A stretch of 50,000 nt of DNA, from the NCBI GenBank assembly GCA_009760855.2, contig WPIO01000074.1, positions 332,501 to 382,500 on the forward strand, written 5' to 3'. This document shows, piece after piece, positions 1 through 13,524 of this stretch. The position numbers and the translations under genes were made by a program. The notes beneath the pieces were generated by a model that ran no database searches, had not been told where the DNA came from, and saw only the letters and a program-made list of their open reading frames with translations. Position 1 is the first letter of the stretch. Each line of letters opens with the position of its first letter. This DNA comes from Cristatella mucedo. Its lineage: Eukaryota; Bryozoa; Phylactolaemata; Cristatellidae.

Positions 1-518
1 GCCCCCATCCAGCTTGTCCATTTACCTGTATTCTCCGGGCAGCTTAGTCCGGGCTTATGCGGAGTAAAGGTCGGAGGTTGCACCTCGGCGGCTCCTCACC
101 TTGCGAGAAAAATTGTGTGAGAAACGCCCGGCTCGAAGCATGCTTCATTGCATACCTTACTCATACCTCAAAAGTTTCCGGAATGTATGTTTAATTAATG
201 TTTTGCACCCCCTTTAAACACAGGGCATCGCTCAGTACGGTACTAGTCTACGAAGGGTGCATCCATTTTGGTTCACCGCCTCACCTTCCGACTGCCACCT
301 GAAAGGGACAAGCCTTCCTTCCACTTGACTGCACATGTATGGTCGGGCTCTCAACCGGACCATGCTTCGCCCAGCCTAAACATAGCTGGGCTGCCCCTGC
401 TTCAGCTTCAGCCTCGTAGGCTCCAAATTGTTGTGTCACCGGTCGTTTTGGTGGCGGCAGCCTTTTGCCGTGCAGGCGCAGTCGCCGCTGACGCATCGTC
501 GCTGCCTTTTGCGCGCAG
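1..518. other. Upstream intron or intergenic sequence, no feature resolved
   Basis: This stretch should be intron of the CCDC174-like gene because the exon at 519 opens with an acceptor. A 98-codon open frame from 268 has no splice or protein features that I recognise. No exon with a phase 0 donor could be supported. Confidence 0.4.
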
Positions 519-654
519 ATCGCCGGCGCCCCCGGCGACAGGCTGGAGCAGCGAGTCGAGCTGAAGCTTCGGCAGGAGATCGCCGCTCTGCGAGACGCCG
601 TCCTCACCCCAGTCGGGTCCGGCGCGGCGGCAAAGGCATCTCCCGCTGCGGCAG
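519..654 (+). CDS. CCDC174: CCDC174-like gene, first visible exon
   Basis: The acceptor is ctgccttttgcgcgcag and the donor is gcag|gtgagc. The frame enters in phase 0 and leaves in phase 1. It reads IAGAPGDRLEQRVELKL and continues as a charged helix (RQEIAALRDAV). No start codon is needed because the frame is open from the acceptor. Confidence 0.65.
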
Positions 655-3600
655 GTGAGCTGCTGCGGCTGCGTTCGTCGCCACCGCTGCACCGTGCCGG
701 GCTGCGCGGATGGTAGCTCGGCTGTGCGGACGGCTAGGCCCCCCTCCGAACCGCTGCGTCTGACGTTCCCGGCAGCGGCTCCTCTGCGATTGCTCGCAGT
801 CAAACCGTCGCGCGCACCGCCTCCTGTGGCGGTGCGCGCGACGGTTGCTGACGGGCGGTGCTGCTCCGCGTAACACCATTCGTCGGCACAGCGCATCCAA
901 CTGGTGCCATTCTGTCGGCGCCAGTGGTGCGACAGCGGTGCTCTCGGCCGCCACACGCGGCAGATGCGGCAGTTTTTGCGATTGATTCGGTGCTCCGTTG
1001 TCGCCGGCGTCCGCCTCGTCGGTGCTGCAGCAATGCAGTCGTCGGCTTACCTTTCGTCGCCCGGCGTTAGTCGCAGGCATGGCGCCGGAGTGCGACGTCG
1101 AGTGCAGCTCGATCGAGCTGCCAGCGGGCGCTTCTGGTGCGCAGCTGGAGCCGTCTGAGAGCGACGGCTCGGCGCTGACTGCAGCTGCTGCTCCGGCGTC
1201 TGAGGCGACAGCTGCTCCGGGGGCAGCGGCCGAGGCGACACTGCCTGAGGTGGGTTGCAATGGCTGCTGCTCCAGCGCTAGCGTGCCGTTGCCTGCAAGC
1301 TGAATGTTCTGTCACGAGGAGAGCAGAGAAATGTTGAACCACCTCGTCAGCGTGATCCTCCCGGGCACTGGGGTGGCAGGGTACGGTCCATTTCGACAGT
1401 CGTGGAAACGGTCTGCCTGCGGTAGCCTCCTTCTGGATTTCTGCTAAGCCAGTGGCTGTCAGCAGCTTCGGTGCAGTTATTTTGCAGTTGGTGATTTTGC
1501 GGTTAGCCTTGGACCCCGTCGGTGTATGAGAGTCGTTTCGTCGCTCTAGCACGGCTGCGCCGACGACGAGTGAATCTGGTGGCGATGTGATTTCGTTGAT
1601 GGTTAATACTTGAGTCAGGTTATGACTTTATTCCGCCAGCGTACGAGGGAGTAAGAGTGAGTGAGCGATTGAGTGAGCGAGCGAGCATGCGTGCAAGTGA
1701 GTGTGAGAGACAGACAGACAGACAGAAGAAGTCCGATCAGGCCGAACGGCAGGCAGAGAACGGTGCATCTGCTTATTAGTCCAAGCGGAAGGAGGGAAGT
1801 GGAAGTCCTTTGTCAGCCGCAACAAGACGGATGCGGGTTCGGGCCTGTATGACCTCAAGAGGGATCGACCTCACAGCTGATGGCAAGCGATTGGGTAGCC
1901 AGTGCTAGTGCTACACTTGTGTCCTGTCACATGCGTACTTCTTTGCAGCGAGCAGCCCGGAGCGAACGAGGCGTGCGATTCCTTTCAGGCCTCAACCGCC
2001 GCTCTACCTCCACCGCACGCGCCTCTACCACCTGCCGCCGCTGCTGCTGCGGCGGCACGGGCGGCTCGCTCGGATGCGGTCAAGCGACTGCAGGCTGCCA
2101 TTCAGCAGCTCACCAAACTGCAGCAGGGCCAGCTCGAGAGGCTGCAGCGAGCCAAGAAGCGTGGCCCCGAGGAAGCCTTCGGCCTTGACCCCTCCTTGGT
2201 CACCCTTGGCCGGGACTCGGCTAGTGTAGCAGCCGCTTCTCTGTCAGGTGAGGCGGCACGTGGCCAGCGGTTATGGCGGCAGCGAATGCACGAGGCGGGC
2301 GAGGCGGCGGTAGAGGACCAGGGCTCCGATGGAGCAAGGGGTGAGATCGGCCGACGAAGGGTATGGGCAGCAGCTGCTGCTCTGCTGCTGCTAGTCCCGG
2401 CGTGGTGGCGGCGGCACGGTTTACCTGACACACGTGATCTGTTGGTCACACAACCGACTCGTACGTAGTCGCTTGAAGACACTGGTGTTCGCAACGTGCC
2501 CTGTTTGCAATCGAAATGCTGCAGCAAGTGCAAATGCTGCTGGCAGCAAAAACAATGAAACGCTCAAATTTCCACTTGGAACGTCTGCCAGGTCACGTGT
2601 GGGAGCTGGGTCACGTGCATCGCTGCCTCTCGGCACTTGCTCCCTTATTCCACAGTTGTAGTCAGCAGTGTTGGCAACAGATTCCGCTGTGATTTTACGT
2701 TCCATAGATCAGGACGCCCGTTTGTATATCCATTCAAGCTCCCCGACTTACTAACACCTGTGCTTCCCACGTTTGAACTGCTGTTTCACTAGCCAAAACG
2801 CTTCCAACGGCTCCCAAGCGCTCGAGCCCATGAGTTTAATGCCTTTTCTTGCTACGTATTTGAATTGTAGTCTCTGGTGCTGCTGATTCACCCTCCATCT
2901 TTACATCTTTGCATCGATCATGTTTATCAATTCCCCCACCTTAACGACGTGTGTTTGTGTGCGCGCGAATGTGTGTGTGTAGCTAGTGATGTTTGGTTGA
3001 TGCTTGTAAGAGTGGCTAGCGCCGCCGGACGTGTTGTCATTTATGATTCATTGAAATTTGAGCATCATTTTGCTGCCACGCCAGCAGGGCTTCACTGGCA
3101 ACAGCATTTCGATTGCGGACGGGCACGAGCACGCCATTGCGATGTCTGCCAGATCGAGGTCCCTTCATTCTTTGGCTCCAGCCTACCTATCAGATCTACT
3201 CCCCCACCAGGCCAAGCATCGTACCACCTGCTTTTCGGAAACTGTTTACCTATACCTCGTACAAACGTCAAATCCTTTAGAGACCGTGCATTTAGTTTGT
3301 TTGCTCTCAAAGCCTGGAACTCACTCCTGACTTGCGTCACGACATCCCCTGACTTGACCACATTTAAAGAAAAAAGAAATTAAATACGCACCTATTTATG
3401 ACAGCATTTAGTGGGTCCCTGTGATTCGTCAAGTCACCCCTAGCCATGTTATTTATTTTTATCGAGCATGATACAAATTTAAAAAGAAGCTAAAATGCAT
3501 CTGTTTGTGACAGCATTTAGTGGGTCTTTATGATTCACCCTTAATGTGCTTATGCGTGATGACACTGTGCATGCTGCCACTTACCTCACTTGCATGCTGA

Positions 3601-6270
3601 CCCTGTGCATGTCACGCCTAACCATGATATTCATGTAGTTTATCAAGCATGATACCACTCACCATTCGATCGTGTTTCCTTTGCAGCAAATGTAAAGCGC
3701 CTAGAAAGTGATTTGAGTTCTCTGAGGGCCCTTTATCAAGTGTATTATTATTATTATTATTGAGCGGTCGTTGTGGCGCTCTTGTTTATGTAAGCTGCCT
3801 GCTGCTGATGCTCCTATGCTGTCGTAGGTGGAGGAGACGAGGATGCATTCGTTGGACCGCCTCACCGTCCCGCAGCATCGGCCGCTAGCAAGCTGACCGG
3901 AGCAAGCCTTAGGGAGTGGGACGTCGGCAAGCCAGGTGAAGCTCCAGGCCTCCCACTCTCCCATCGTCCGGCAGTGGCAGCAACCTGCTGTGCCATCATG
4001 TGCCGTGCCGGCAGCTTGGCTTCGAGTGGTGTAATGATTCGTAGCTAGCATCTTTCTAACAATGGTCAATGGCAGTGTGCAGCCCCCCCCCGCGACCCCG
4101 GTCTGCTTTCGAATCCGCGCTGCAGATCCATGCTGCAGATCTTGCTTTTGCGACCATGCTGCAGTTTGATGTTTATATACAATTTCATGTAAAATTTCAC
4201 GCAGTTTTTTCATTTCGGCCAATCGGAAAGTGCTGCAAGATTTTGGTGCATTTTTCGATTCTCTCGGTCAATCCTAAAGATCTCTTGTCTCTGAGAAGCA
4301 ACAGAAAACGGGGCGTGTCCTCGATAGAAGTGTTTGTTCTAAGTCTTTGCCAGAGTCAGACTTAACGGCATTATTAAATGCACTCAAATTGTAATGCCTC
4401 CATTAGGCGACGGCAGAAAGGTTCCTATTGGGCTCACTTTGTGCAAACTTCAAATACTCATTTTAAGAAAAGAGGAACGAATTTAAGAAAGTGCTGGTCT
4501 CAAATGAACGTTACCGACAGGCATAAGCCTCTTGCCGGACCACTGGCAGGAAGGCATTGCGGTAATCTGTAAGCTTTCTAACTGGACTGCCGATGCTCTC
4601 GCCTAAAGCTCTCAGCTGAGATACCTAGGGCCTGGCCCGCCTGATTAATATTTTCTAATATGAAAGTGGTAAACTGTCCCACTTTCAAGACTAAATACGT
4701 CCATTCCAGATTCTCCTAGTTTCGGAGTCCAGTCCTCTCCTAGTTTCAATAGCGAGAAAGTTGCCTCTGAAAAGGAGAAAAGTGTGACGGCTGTTCGTGA
4801 TGGCACACTGGGTAAGGTGGTTGCTTTTCACGACTTCGGTCCCCATGTCGTGGGTTCGAATCCTGCGGAGGGCGATCGCCACTGCAAGCGATGGCGATAG
4901 TCGTAAAGGCTCTTTTGTTGCTATACAAAAGAGGCTGTTAAATCAGTTGGTATTTTTTCGAGTTTCCGGCTGTAGCTCCGGATGATTTGAGATCCGGTTG
5001 CCGGCAGCTCGGTTCCCACGTTTCGCTGACCGATTGGAGCACAGGCGACACGACGCACGCTCATGTGGTTCAATGCGCTTGATGACCTGTTGATGCTATT
5101 GGTCACCCGCGGTCCATTTGTCGGCAGCAGCGCATGACACGCAGCCTGCCTCTGGGCGGATGCTCTGCTGCAGGGCTAAGCACGGCAGCCGCCGCCGCCT
5201 CCCGGGCCAAGAAAAGCTGGAAGGAGCAGTTGCGCTCCGAAAGACCCGAGGAATTCGCGCCGCCCGCCTCCTACGCCGACGACCGACTGCCGTCGGCCAA
5301 ATCCGGCCGCGCGGCGACCAGAAGCGACGAGGCGCCGGCTCGTCTGCGCCAAGGCGCGACTACCGGCGCAGCGGCCGCCGCCGAAGCTGCGGCGGAGCAA
5401 CTGGCCAGCGACCGCTGGCCAGTCGACGGCGTCGGCACTCCTGAACCTGTGGCGGCCGCTGCCGCTTCGCAGTGCCTCGGCGCTGGTCAGAGCCGAGGCG
5501 CCTCAGTCACGGGACACGTGCTTCCGCCGCCTGCCGAAGCTGCGCAGCACGGTGGTTGTCACGTGGAGCCTCGCGACGGCGTCCAGCAGCCGCGGCTGCC
5601 TCCGTGGCCGGCGCTTCATGTCGGCTCGAGCCGGCCGTGGAGCACTGGCAGCAGCAGCGGCGGCGGAGGCGCCGGAGGGTCGTTTGCCGCCGGTGAGCCG
5701 CCTCCGCCGGGCGTAGCCGTCGATTGGGCTGCCGGCGGCGCGACGACGGAGCACACCTTTGGGTACCTGCCTGCGGCCACGAGTCAGCAGCAGCGGCAGC
5801 ACCATCCACTGGCCAATGCTGACCAGCATGCTGCCCAGTGGTGCGACAGCAGCCGGCTTGCCACCGGAAGCTCTCACTTTCCACAGCAGCTGCTCGCTCC
5901 GACGGTCTACTACGATCCCAGCGTGCCTCCACCGCCGCTTCCTCTTCCGCTGCCTCTTCCGCTGCGGCTCCATCAAACCGCAGCCGTGCAGCAGCAGCAG
6001 GGCACGTTCTGCGCGACGTCGCAGCCTGCAGCTTGGCCGACCGGACGCCTCCCAGCGGCCGCCGGATTCGGCGCAGCGCCGCCTCTGCTGCCTCAAGCTT
6101 TATTCGCTCACCCTGCCGCTTGGTCCAGCGACGGAGCGGCGGCGGCAGCCGTCGCCGCTCCATCGCTGACCGCCGCTGCGCCCACTGGCGGCGGCGGGGC
6201 GATGCAAACTTCCGTCGAAGCGATGCTCCGCTCGATAAGAAGCTCGGCGGAGGCACAGCAGCAGCAGTGA
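519..6270 (+). CDS. CCDC174: CCDC174-like protein, 3' part of gene (5 visible exons, 5' end outside window)
   Basis: Exons 519-654, 1077-1249, 1989-2247, 3828-3935 and 5174-6270 have GT/AG borders and agreeing phases (1, 0, 1, 1). Joined they give 590 codons plus a stop. The family call rests on one block across the last junction: REWDVGKPG at the end of exon 4, then KKSWKEQLRSERPEEFAPP early in exon 5. As I recall, human CCDC174 has the same order (REWD-GK, a Trp-Lys segment, ER-PEFAPP-Y) near its C-terminus. That protein is nuclear and linked to the exon-junction complex. The last residues (ETS-like VEAML) may match its C-terminal helix. The third exon holds an alpha-helical, probably coiled-coil stretch (VKRLQAAIQQLTKLQQ). 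Much of the rest is Ala, Gln, Gly and Pro runs, so the protein is longer than the roughly 470-residue human one. The first visible exon opens with an acceptor and an open frame, so upstream exons are missing. Splicing is well supported; the family name is moderately sure. Confidence 0.68.
1077..1249 (+). CDS. CCDC174: CCDC174-like gene, second visible exon
   Basis: The acceptor is ggcgttagtcgcag and the donor is cctgag|gtgggt. Entry phase 1 completes a Gly codon with the previous exon; exit is phase 0. It encodes an acidic stretch (MAPECDVECSSIELP) followed by Ala-rich low complexity. Confidence 0.6.
1640..1725. repeat. GAGT/GACA simple repeats
   Basis: gagtgagcgattgagtgagc followed by an (ACAG)n run in the CCDC174-like intron between exons 2 and 3. 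Confidence 0.8.
1989..2247 (+). CDS. CCDC174: CCDC174-like gene, third visible exon (helical segment)
   Basis: The acceptor gcgattcctttcag enters in phase 0, matching the previous exon. An alternative acceptor at 1948 would enter in the wrong phase, so 1989 was chosen. The donor is ctgtcag|gtgagg, phase 1. It holds a poly-Ala run and then a Leu/Gln helix ending in QRAKKRGPEEAFGLDPSL. Confidence 0.68.
3060..3770 (+). mobile_element. L2-like LINE, 3' end with ORF2 C-terminus
   Basis: Broken frames read SLHSLAPAYLSDLLPHQ and SFRDRAFSLFALKAWNSLL, the C-terminal block of L2/CR1 ORF2. Next come a 3' untranslated part, the tail stem gtaaagcgcctagaaagtg and an (ATT)n end. A segment around gcatttagtgggtc is duplicated (about 3405 and 3515). 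It is 5' truncated, in the CCDC174-like intron between exons 3 and 4. Confidence 0.8.
3828..3935 (+). CDS. CCDC174: CCDC174-like gene, fourth visible exon (REWD motif)
   Basis: The acceptor is ctatgctgtcgtag and the donor is gccag|gtgaag. It is phase 1 on both sides and 108 bases long. It encodes GGDEDAFVGPPHRPAAS and ends LREWDVGKP, the start of the conserved CCDC174 C-terminal block. Confidence 0.68.
4794..4960 (+). mobile_element. tRNA-derived SINE copy
   Basis: Has gatggcacactgggtaaggt, B box gggttcgaatcctgc, body ccactgcaagcgatggcgat and tail caaaagaggctgttaaatca ending in T-rich sequence. It is in the last intron of the CCDC174-like gene. Confidence 0.88.
5174..6270 (+). CDS. CCDC174: CCDC174-like gene, terminal exon
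   Basis: The acceptor gatgctctgctgcag at 5173 enters in phase 1, which fits the previous donor. Acceptors at 5127 and 5130 would be phase 0 and were rejected. The frame runs to TGA at 6268-6270 without a break. The ERPEEFAPPASY motif comes early, followed by about 320 residues rich in Ala, Gln, Pro, Gly and His, with short Gln runs at 5980 and 6258. Two long antisense frames here are GC-composition shadows. Confidence 0.7.
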
Positions 6271-6325
6271 CTCGTGCTGACCGAGCTTTCGAGATCTCGC
6301 GAATCCTCTAGCGCTGCGTCGAGCA

Positions 6326-6331
6326 TTTATT
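6326..6331 (-). terminator. Polyadenylation signal AATAAA of the DYNLT gene
   Basis: AATAAA on the minus strand (tttatt on plus) lies about 285 bases past the DYNLT stop. It is only 56 bases beyond the stop of the opposing CCDC174-like gene, so the two 3' untranslated regions probably overlap. Confidence 0.6.
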
Positions 6332-6614
6332 AAGCGTTTAAGATGAGGCAGCCTCATAAATACCATCTCGTGCTCTTTGCCATAGCCTCGAGGCTGTCTC
6401 CCCTACGCGAGCAGCACGCAGTACGCTTCTAGCCGACGTATATAGCGACCGACCGAGAGCAGGCACGCTCTCAGGTAGGGGGAGCGGTTGCAGCAACGCG
6501 TTCGCAGAGCAGCTGGTCCACGGCATCTCTCTCCCTCTCTCTGTCGGTGTCGAAAGAGCGGCGGCACCGCTGGCGGCCGCGGCGGCGCCGCCGGCGGCCG
6601 CGCCTGCGGCACGT

Positions 6615-10875
<4,261 letters not shown>

Positions 10876-11293
10876 AGCTTTTTGCTGCTCTGGTCACCGC
10901 AGCCCAGCCGACTACACGTAACTCTGCAAGAAGTCCTTAGCAACCGAGACTTCTGATAGTAAGGTCAATTTACATCAAAAAACGTCTTGAAAATAAATTA
11001 TATAATATATTTAAAAGTATATACGTGGGAAATGTAATTACCAAACGTAATGGCGATGATGTGACGTACTACTCACGGACGTTCTCGTGCATTCACGCGG
11101 CAGCCGTTTGTGGCGCGTTAGTGGGCTTACTAGAAAGCTTTCGGTGTGCATTCAACGGACGTGATTTACAGCGCCACGCCAAACTGTCTGCTTGTTGAAC
11201 GACCGGAAAAATTCAGGCTAACCGTAAGAACTCGATACGCGAGCGTTTTTGCTAGCGTCGTGGAGTAACAATTATTGCTGGCTTTCAACAAAA
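10876..11293. promoter_or_regulatory. Head-to-head intergenic region, candidate bidirectional promoter
   Basis: About 420 bases separate the DYNLT start codon (minus) from a candidate plus-strand first exon at 11294. It has an AT-rich core (about 10980-11035, including tataatatatttaaaag) beside CpG-richer sequence from 11060. No defined TATA or initiator could be assigned to either gene; the promoter role is inferred from layout. Confidence 0.4.
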
Positions 11294-11364
11294 ATGGAGG
11301 ACGGGTGGCTAAGGGCGCTTGCCGAGATGTGTCCGCCGTTTGCTGTGCCGCTCAGCGTGACCAG
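11294..11364 (+). CDS. Candidate first coding exon upstream of the zinc-finger gene
   Basis: A start in good context (caaaaATGG) opens MEDGWLRALAEMCPPFAV and ends at a possible donor accag|gtgcgc in phase 2. The next plausible exon (12438, CxxC motif) enters in phase 2. However, I found no convincing donor linking that exon to the phase 1 acceptor at 13365. It may be an alternative or separate transcript. Confidence 0.4.
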
Positions 11365-11867
11365 GTGCGCGCGCCCGCTGGCAAAAACGGCGCGAGCCGG
11401 TGCGCGAGTGATGGGGTGATGCTTGCTATTCTGACTTCGTGGTTTCCGTTGGCAGAGGTAGTAGGCTGCCGGCCCGAGTTGCTGCCGCGACCTGCTCGCC
11501 CGGCCAACGCCCGCCGGCTAAGCGTCTCGCGAGCTAAGCGGTTAGCGCGGCTGGCGTTAGGACCGCGAGCCCGCACCTAGCTGCGTGACTACCCGCGTGA
11601 TTCCCGTGAGAATCGCGTGAGAGTTCAAGCGACCGGTGGATGTTGGGGCAAGTGGTAGGCGTCGCAGGTTAACTTGCTCGTGCGTCTGTAGGCATAGCTC
11701 GCATAGCGACTCTGTTGTGTAGTTACACCGTCGGTTTCTGGTGCTGTTCCAGTAACGATTTCTAGGGGGCTGACGAGACACTGGCTGACGCAAGCTTTCC
11801 GAATTTTACGTCGAGCGATCGGACGATTCGTCCCAGCGACCGTACTTATCTACTCTAATATAAATAT

Positions 11868-11935
11868 ATATAAAACATACTTCATTTGTATAGCGCCCTA
11901 AGAGATCTTAATCTCCATCAGGCGCTTCACATATG
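11868..11935 (-). mobile_element. L2-like LINE 3' tail, minus orientation
   Basis: The reading tatagcgccctaagagatct then ggcgcttcacat is the reverse of the conserved tail hairpin found in the other copies. Confidence 0.55.
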
Positions 11936-12039
11936 CCGCGGGACTCGCCAGACCTTCGGTCGGGGCGAGCACCTTGACTGCTGGACCAAGCCAGCTGGTT
12001 CTGTCTGCTCGTGCATTTTGGCTTGAGCTACTCGCATTG

Positions 12040-12250
12040 ATAAGTCAGCCTATAGTGCTAGCAAGTTTCGGTCGGGGTTTCAGAGATAATCGTTCGACGG
12101 ATACTGCTCTGCTACGTGTTTGCAATGATCTGAATAAGCCTGTCAGCGGTAGGGCCTCTGTGCTAGTTGTACAAGATGCGACGGCCGAATTTGAGTATAC
12201 CGCCCGACCATTCCGTAGTGTCTATCCAAGGGCCAATGTATCACAGGCAC
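12040..12250 (+). mobile_element. LINE reverse transcriptase fragment
   Basis: The translation GFRDNRSTDTALLRVCNDLN, followed shortly by ASVLVVQDATAEF, matches the conserved L2/CR1 reverse transcriptase segment (Q-S-GFR, T-E-TALL, then D-L-T-A-AFD). It is decayed and lacks the flanking domains. Confidence 0.6.
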
Positions 12251-12437
12251 AGCCCCAGAGCCCAGGTTAGGTCTTACTTGGGTGTAAGCTGCTTAGACGG
12301 TGTAGCAAACCTATTCCAAGTACCTCATGCTTCTCGTGGGTTTGTAGACTTATGGGTTGATTTGCATTCTGCTACAGTGTGGCTGCATTTGCCTGGTGCT
12401 GGCAACGTTGTGTACCCGAACATTTATTCCAACCCAG

Positions 12438-12555
12438 CAACCGGGCTGGTCAACGGGTTTGCCAGCTCTGTGGCATGACTGCTACGGAATGGAACAAGGC
12501 TTTCGGGGTTCTCCAGTGGCAGCTGAGGTCCAGCAGAGCTGCTCAGACGTCCGAC
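12438..12555 (+). CDS. Possible exon with a CxxC half-finger (uncertain)
   Basis: The acceptor ttattccaacccag is followed by a frame reading NRAGQRVCQLCGMTATEWNK. Entry in phase 2 fits the exon at 11294. The 3' end is a guess because no good donor was found. Could be a relic of a duplicated finger exon. Confidence 0.25.
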
Positions 12556-12765
12556 GTGAAAGTGTGCACGTGGCTAGCATCTCGTTCGTTTGCAGACGTG
12601 TCTCGTTTTGCATAGCGTTGGGAGAGTGAGCTAAGATCATGCTGCCGGCATCCTCACTGCGAACCCCGAGTCTACTATTCATCTCATGTATGGGTAATGG
12701 TAAGCTTGTATGTAGCATCAAGGGTCTCCGGCGGTTGCAAAAATAGGCTGGCTTCACCGCTTAGC

Positions 12766-12812
12766 CAAAGCCTTGGAGGTCCATCCGAAGACACACAAGT
12801 CGATCCTGCTTG
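12766..12812 (+). pseudogene. Duplicated half-finger exon relic
   Basis: The stretch cttggaggtccatc followed by gacacacaag matches the real exon at 15216 over about 28 bases with two differences. It reads LEVHPKTHKS against LEVHLRTHKI in the gene. An acceptor-like cttag precedes it, but the frame stops without a usable donor. Confidence 0.45.
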
Positions 12813-13365
12813 CCTTCGCAGGCCTGACTTTTGGCGGGGCGTTGCTGGTGTGACTCGTTGCTTTCGGCCTCATGCTTCCAGACACTCGTCCCGGGCGTAA
12901 GCGGCAGAAGTGTCACCTTGTGGTGGCCTGCTCTGCTCTTGTGCTGAGTTCGGGATCATGCTTGCTTCTCTATACGAAAGGGAGTAGTGTGACCCGTGGT
13001 TGCTGATACTCTTTCGTCCACCCTTGTCTAATGCTGGCCATAATCTGTGCTGCCTCCAGAGACGATGACTACTCTTGGCCCTTCATTATGTTTTTGGTGG
13101 GGTAGGAAAAGCCTGCGGGTTGTCGGGCACTTGGCCATCATGCACGAAGACAAATCAATCTTGAATCTATCAGTGGTATCAGTATCTGATGTATTATCGG
13201 TAGCTAGAGATTGAGTAGGTACTTGGGACTGCTGAAGCAACATCGTAGCTGCTAATTTTATTTTGTCGATGCACGGTCCTATGTTTACTGGATTTTTGTT
13301 GGCTCTTTGCATATTGTAGACGTGAGCATTGCTTAATGGCTGCTTTCCTTCTCTCTATGTGCTAG

Positions 13366-13524
13366 CTGTCGAGGAGAGTGTTGAAGGTCCCGCGGCAGCC
13401 ATGGAAACAGATGTCGACCCCAATGCAAGCTTCACCGAAGAAGTCACTGTGGTGCTGAAGAATGACCCACGTGTGCTGCCCATGGTGTGCGGCATATGTG
13501 GATCACAGTTTTCGACTGGACGAG
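13366..13524 (+). CDS. Zinc-finger gene exon with start codon and first half of finger 1
   Basis: The acceptor is ctctctatgtgctag and the donor cgag|gtaagt, phase 1. The likely start is ATG at 13401 (METDVDPNASF). The frame is open upstream to the acceptor. It ends in CGICGSQFSTGR, so the intron splits finger 1. Confidence 0.85.

Noticed and set aside
1780-1850. Extra exon of the CCDC174-like gene (reading WKSFVSRNKTDAGSGLYDLK)
   Set aside because: It looks coding, but no pair of splice sites keeps the frame between exons 2 and 3, and these join directly in phase 0.
1949-1988. Earlier acceptor for the third exon of the CCDC174-like gene at 1948
   Set aside because: It would need an incoming phase 2, while the previous donor is phase 0; the acceptor at 1988 fits without a further exon.
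5176-6366. Several long minus-strand open frames (up to 249 codons) opposite the CCDC174-like terminal exon
   Set aside because: They are mirror images of a GC-rich Ala/Gln-coding exon, consist mostly of Arg/Ala runs, and lack splice or family support.
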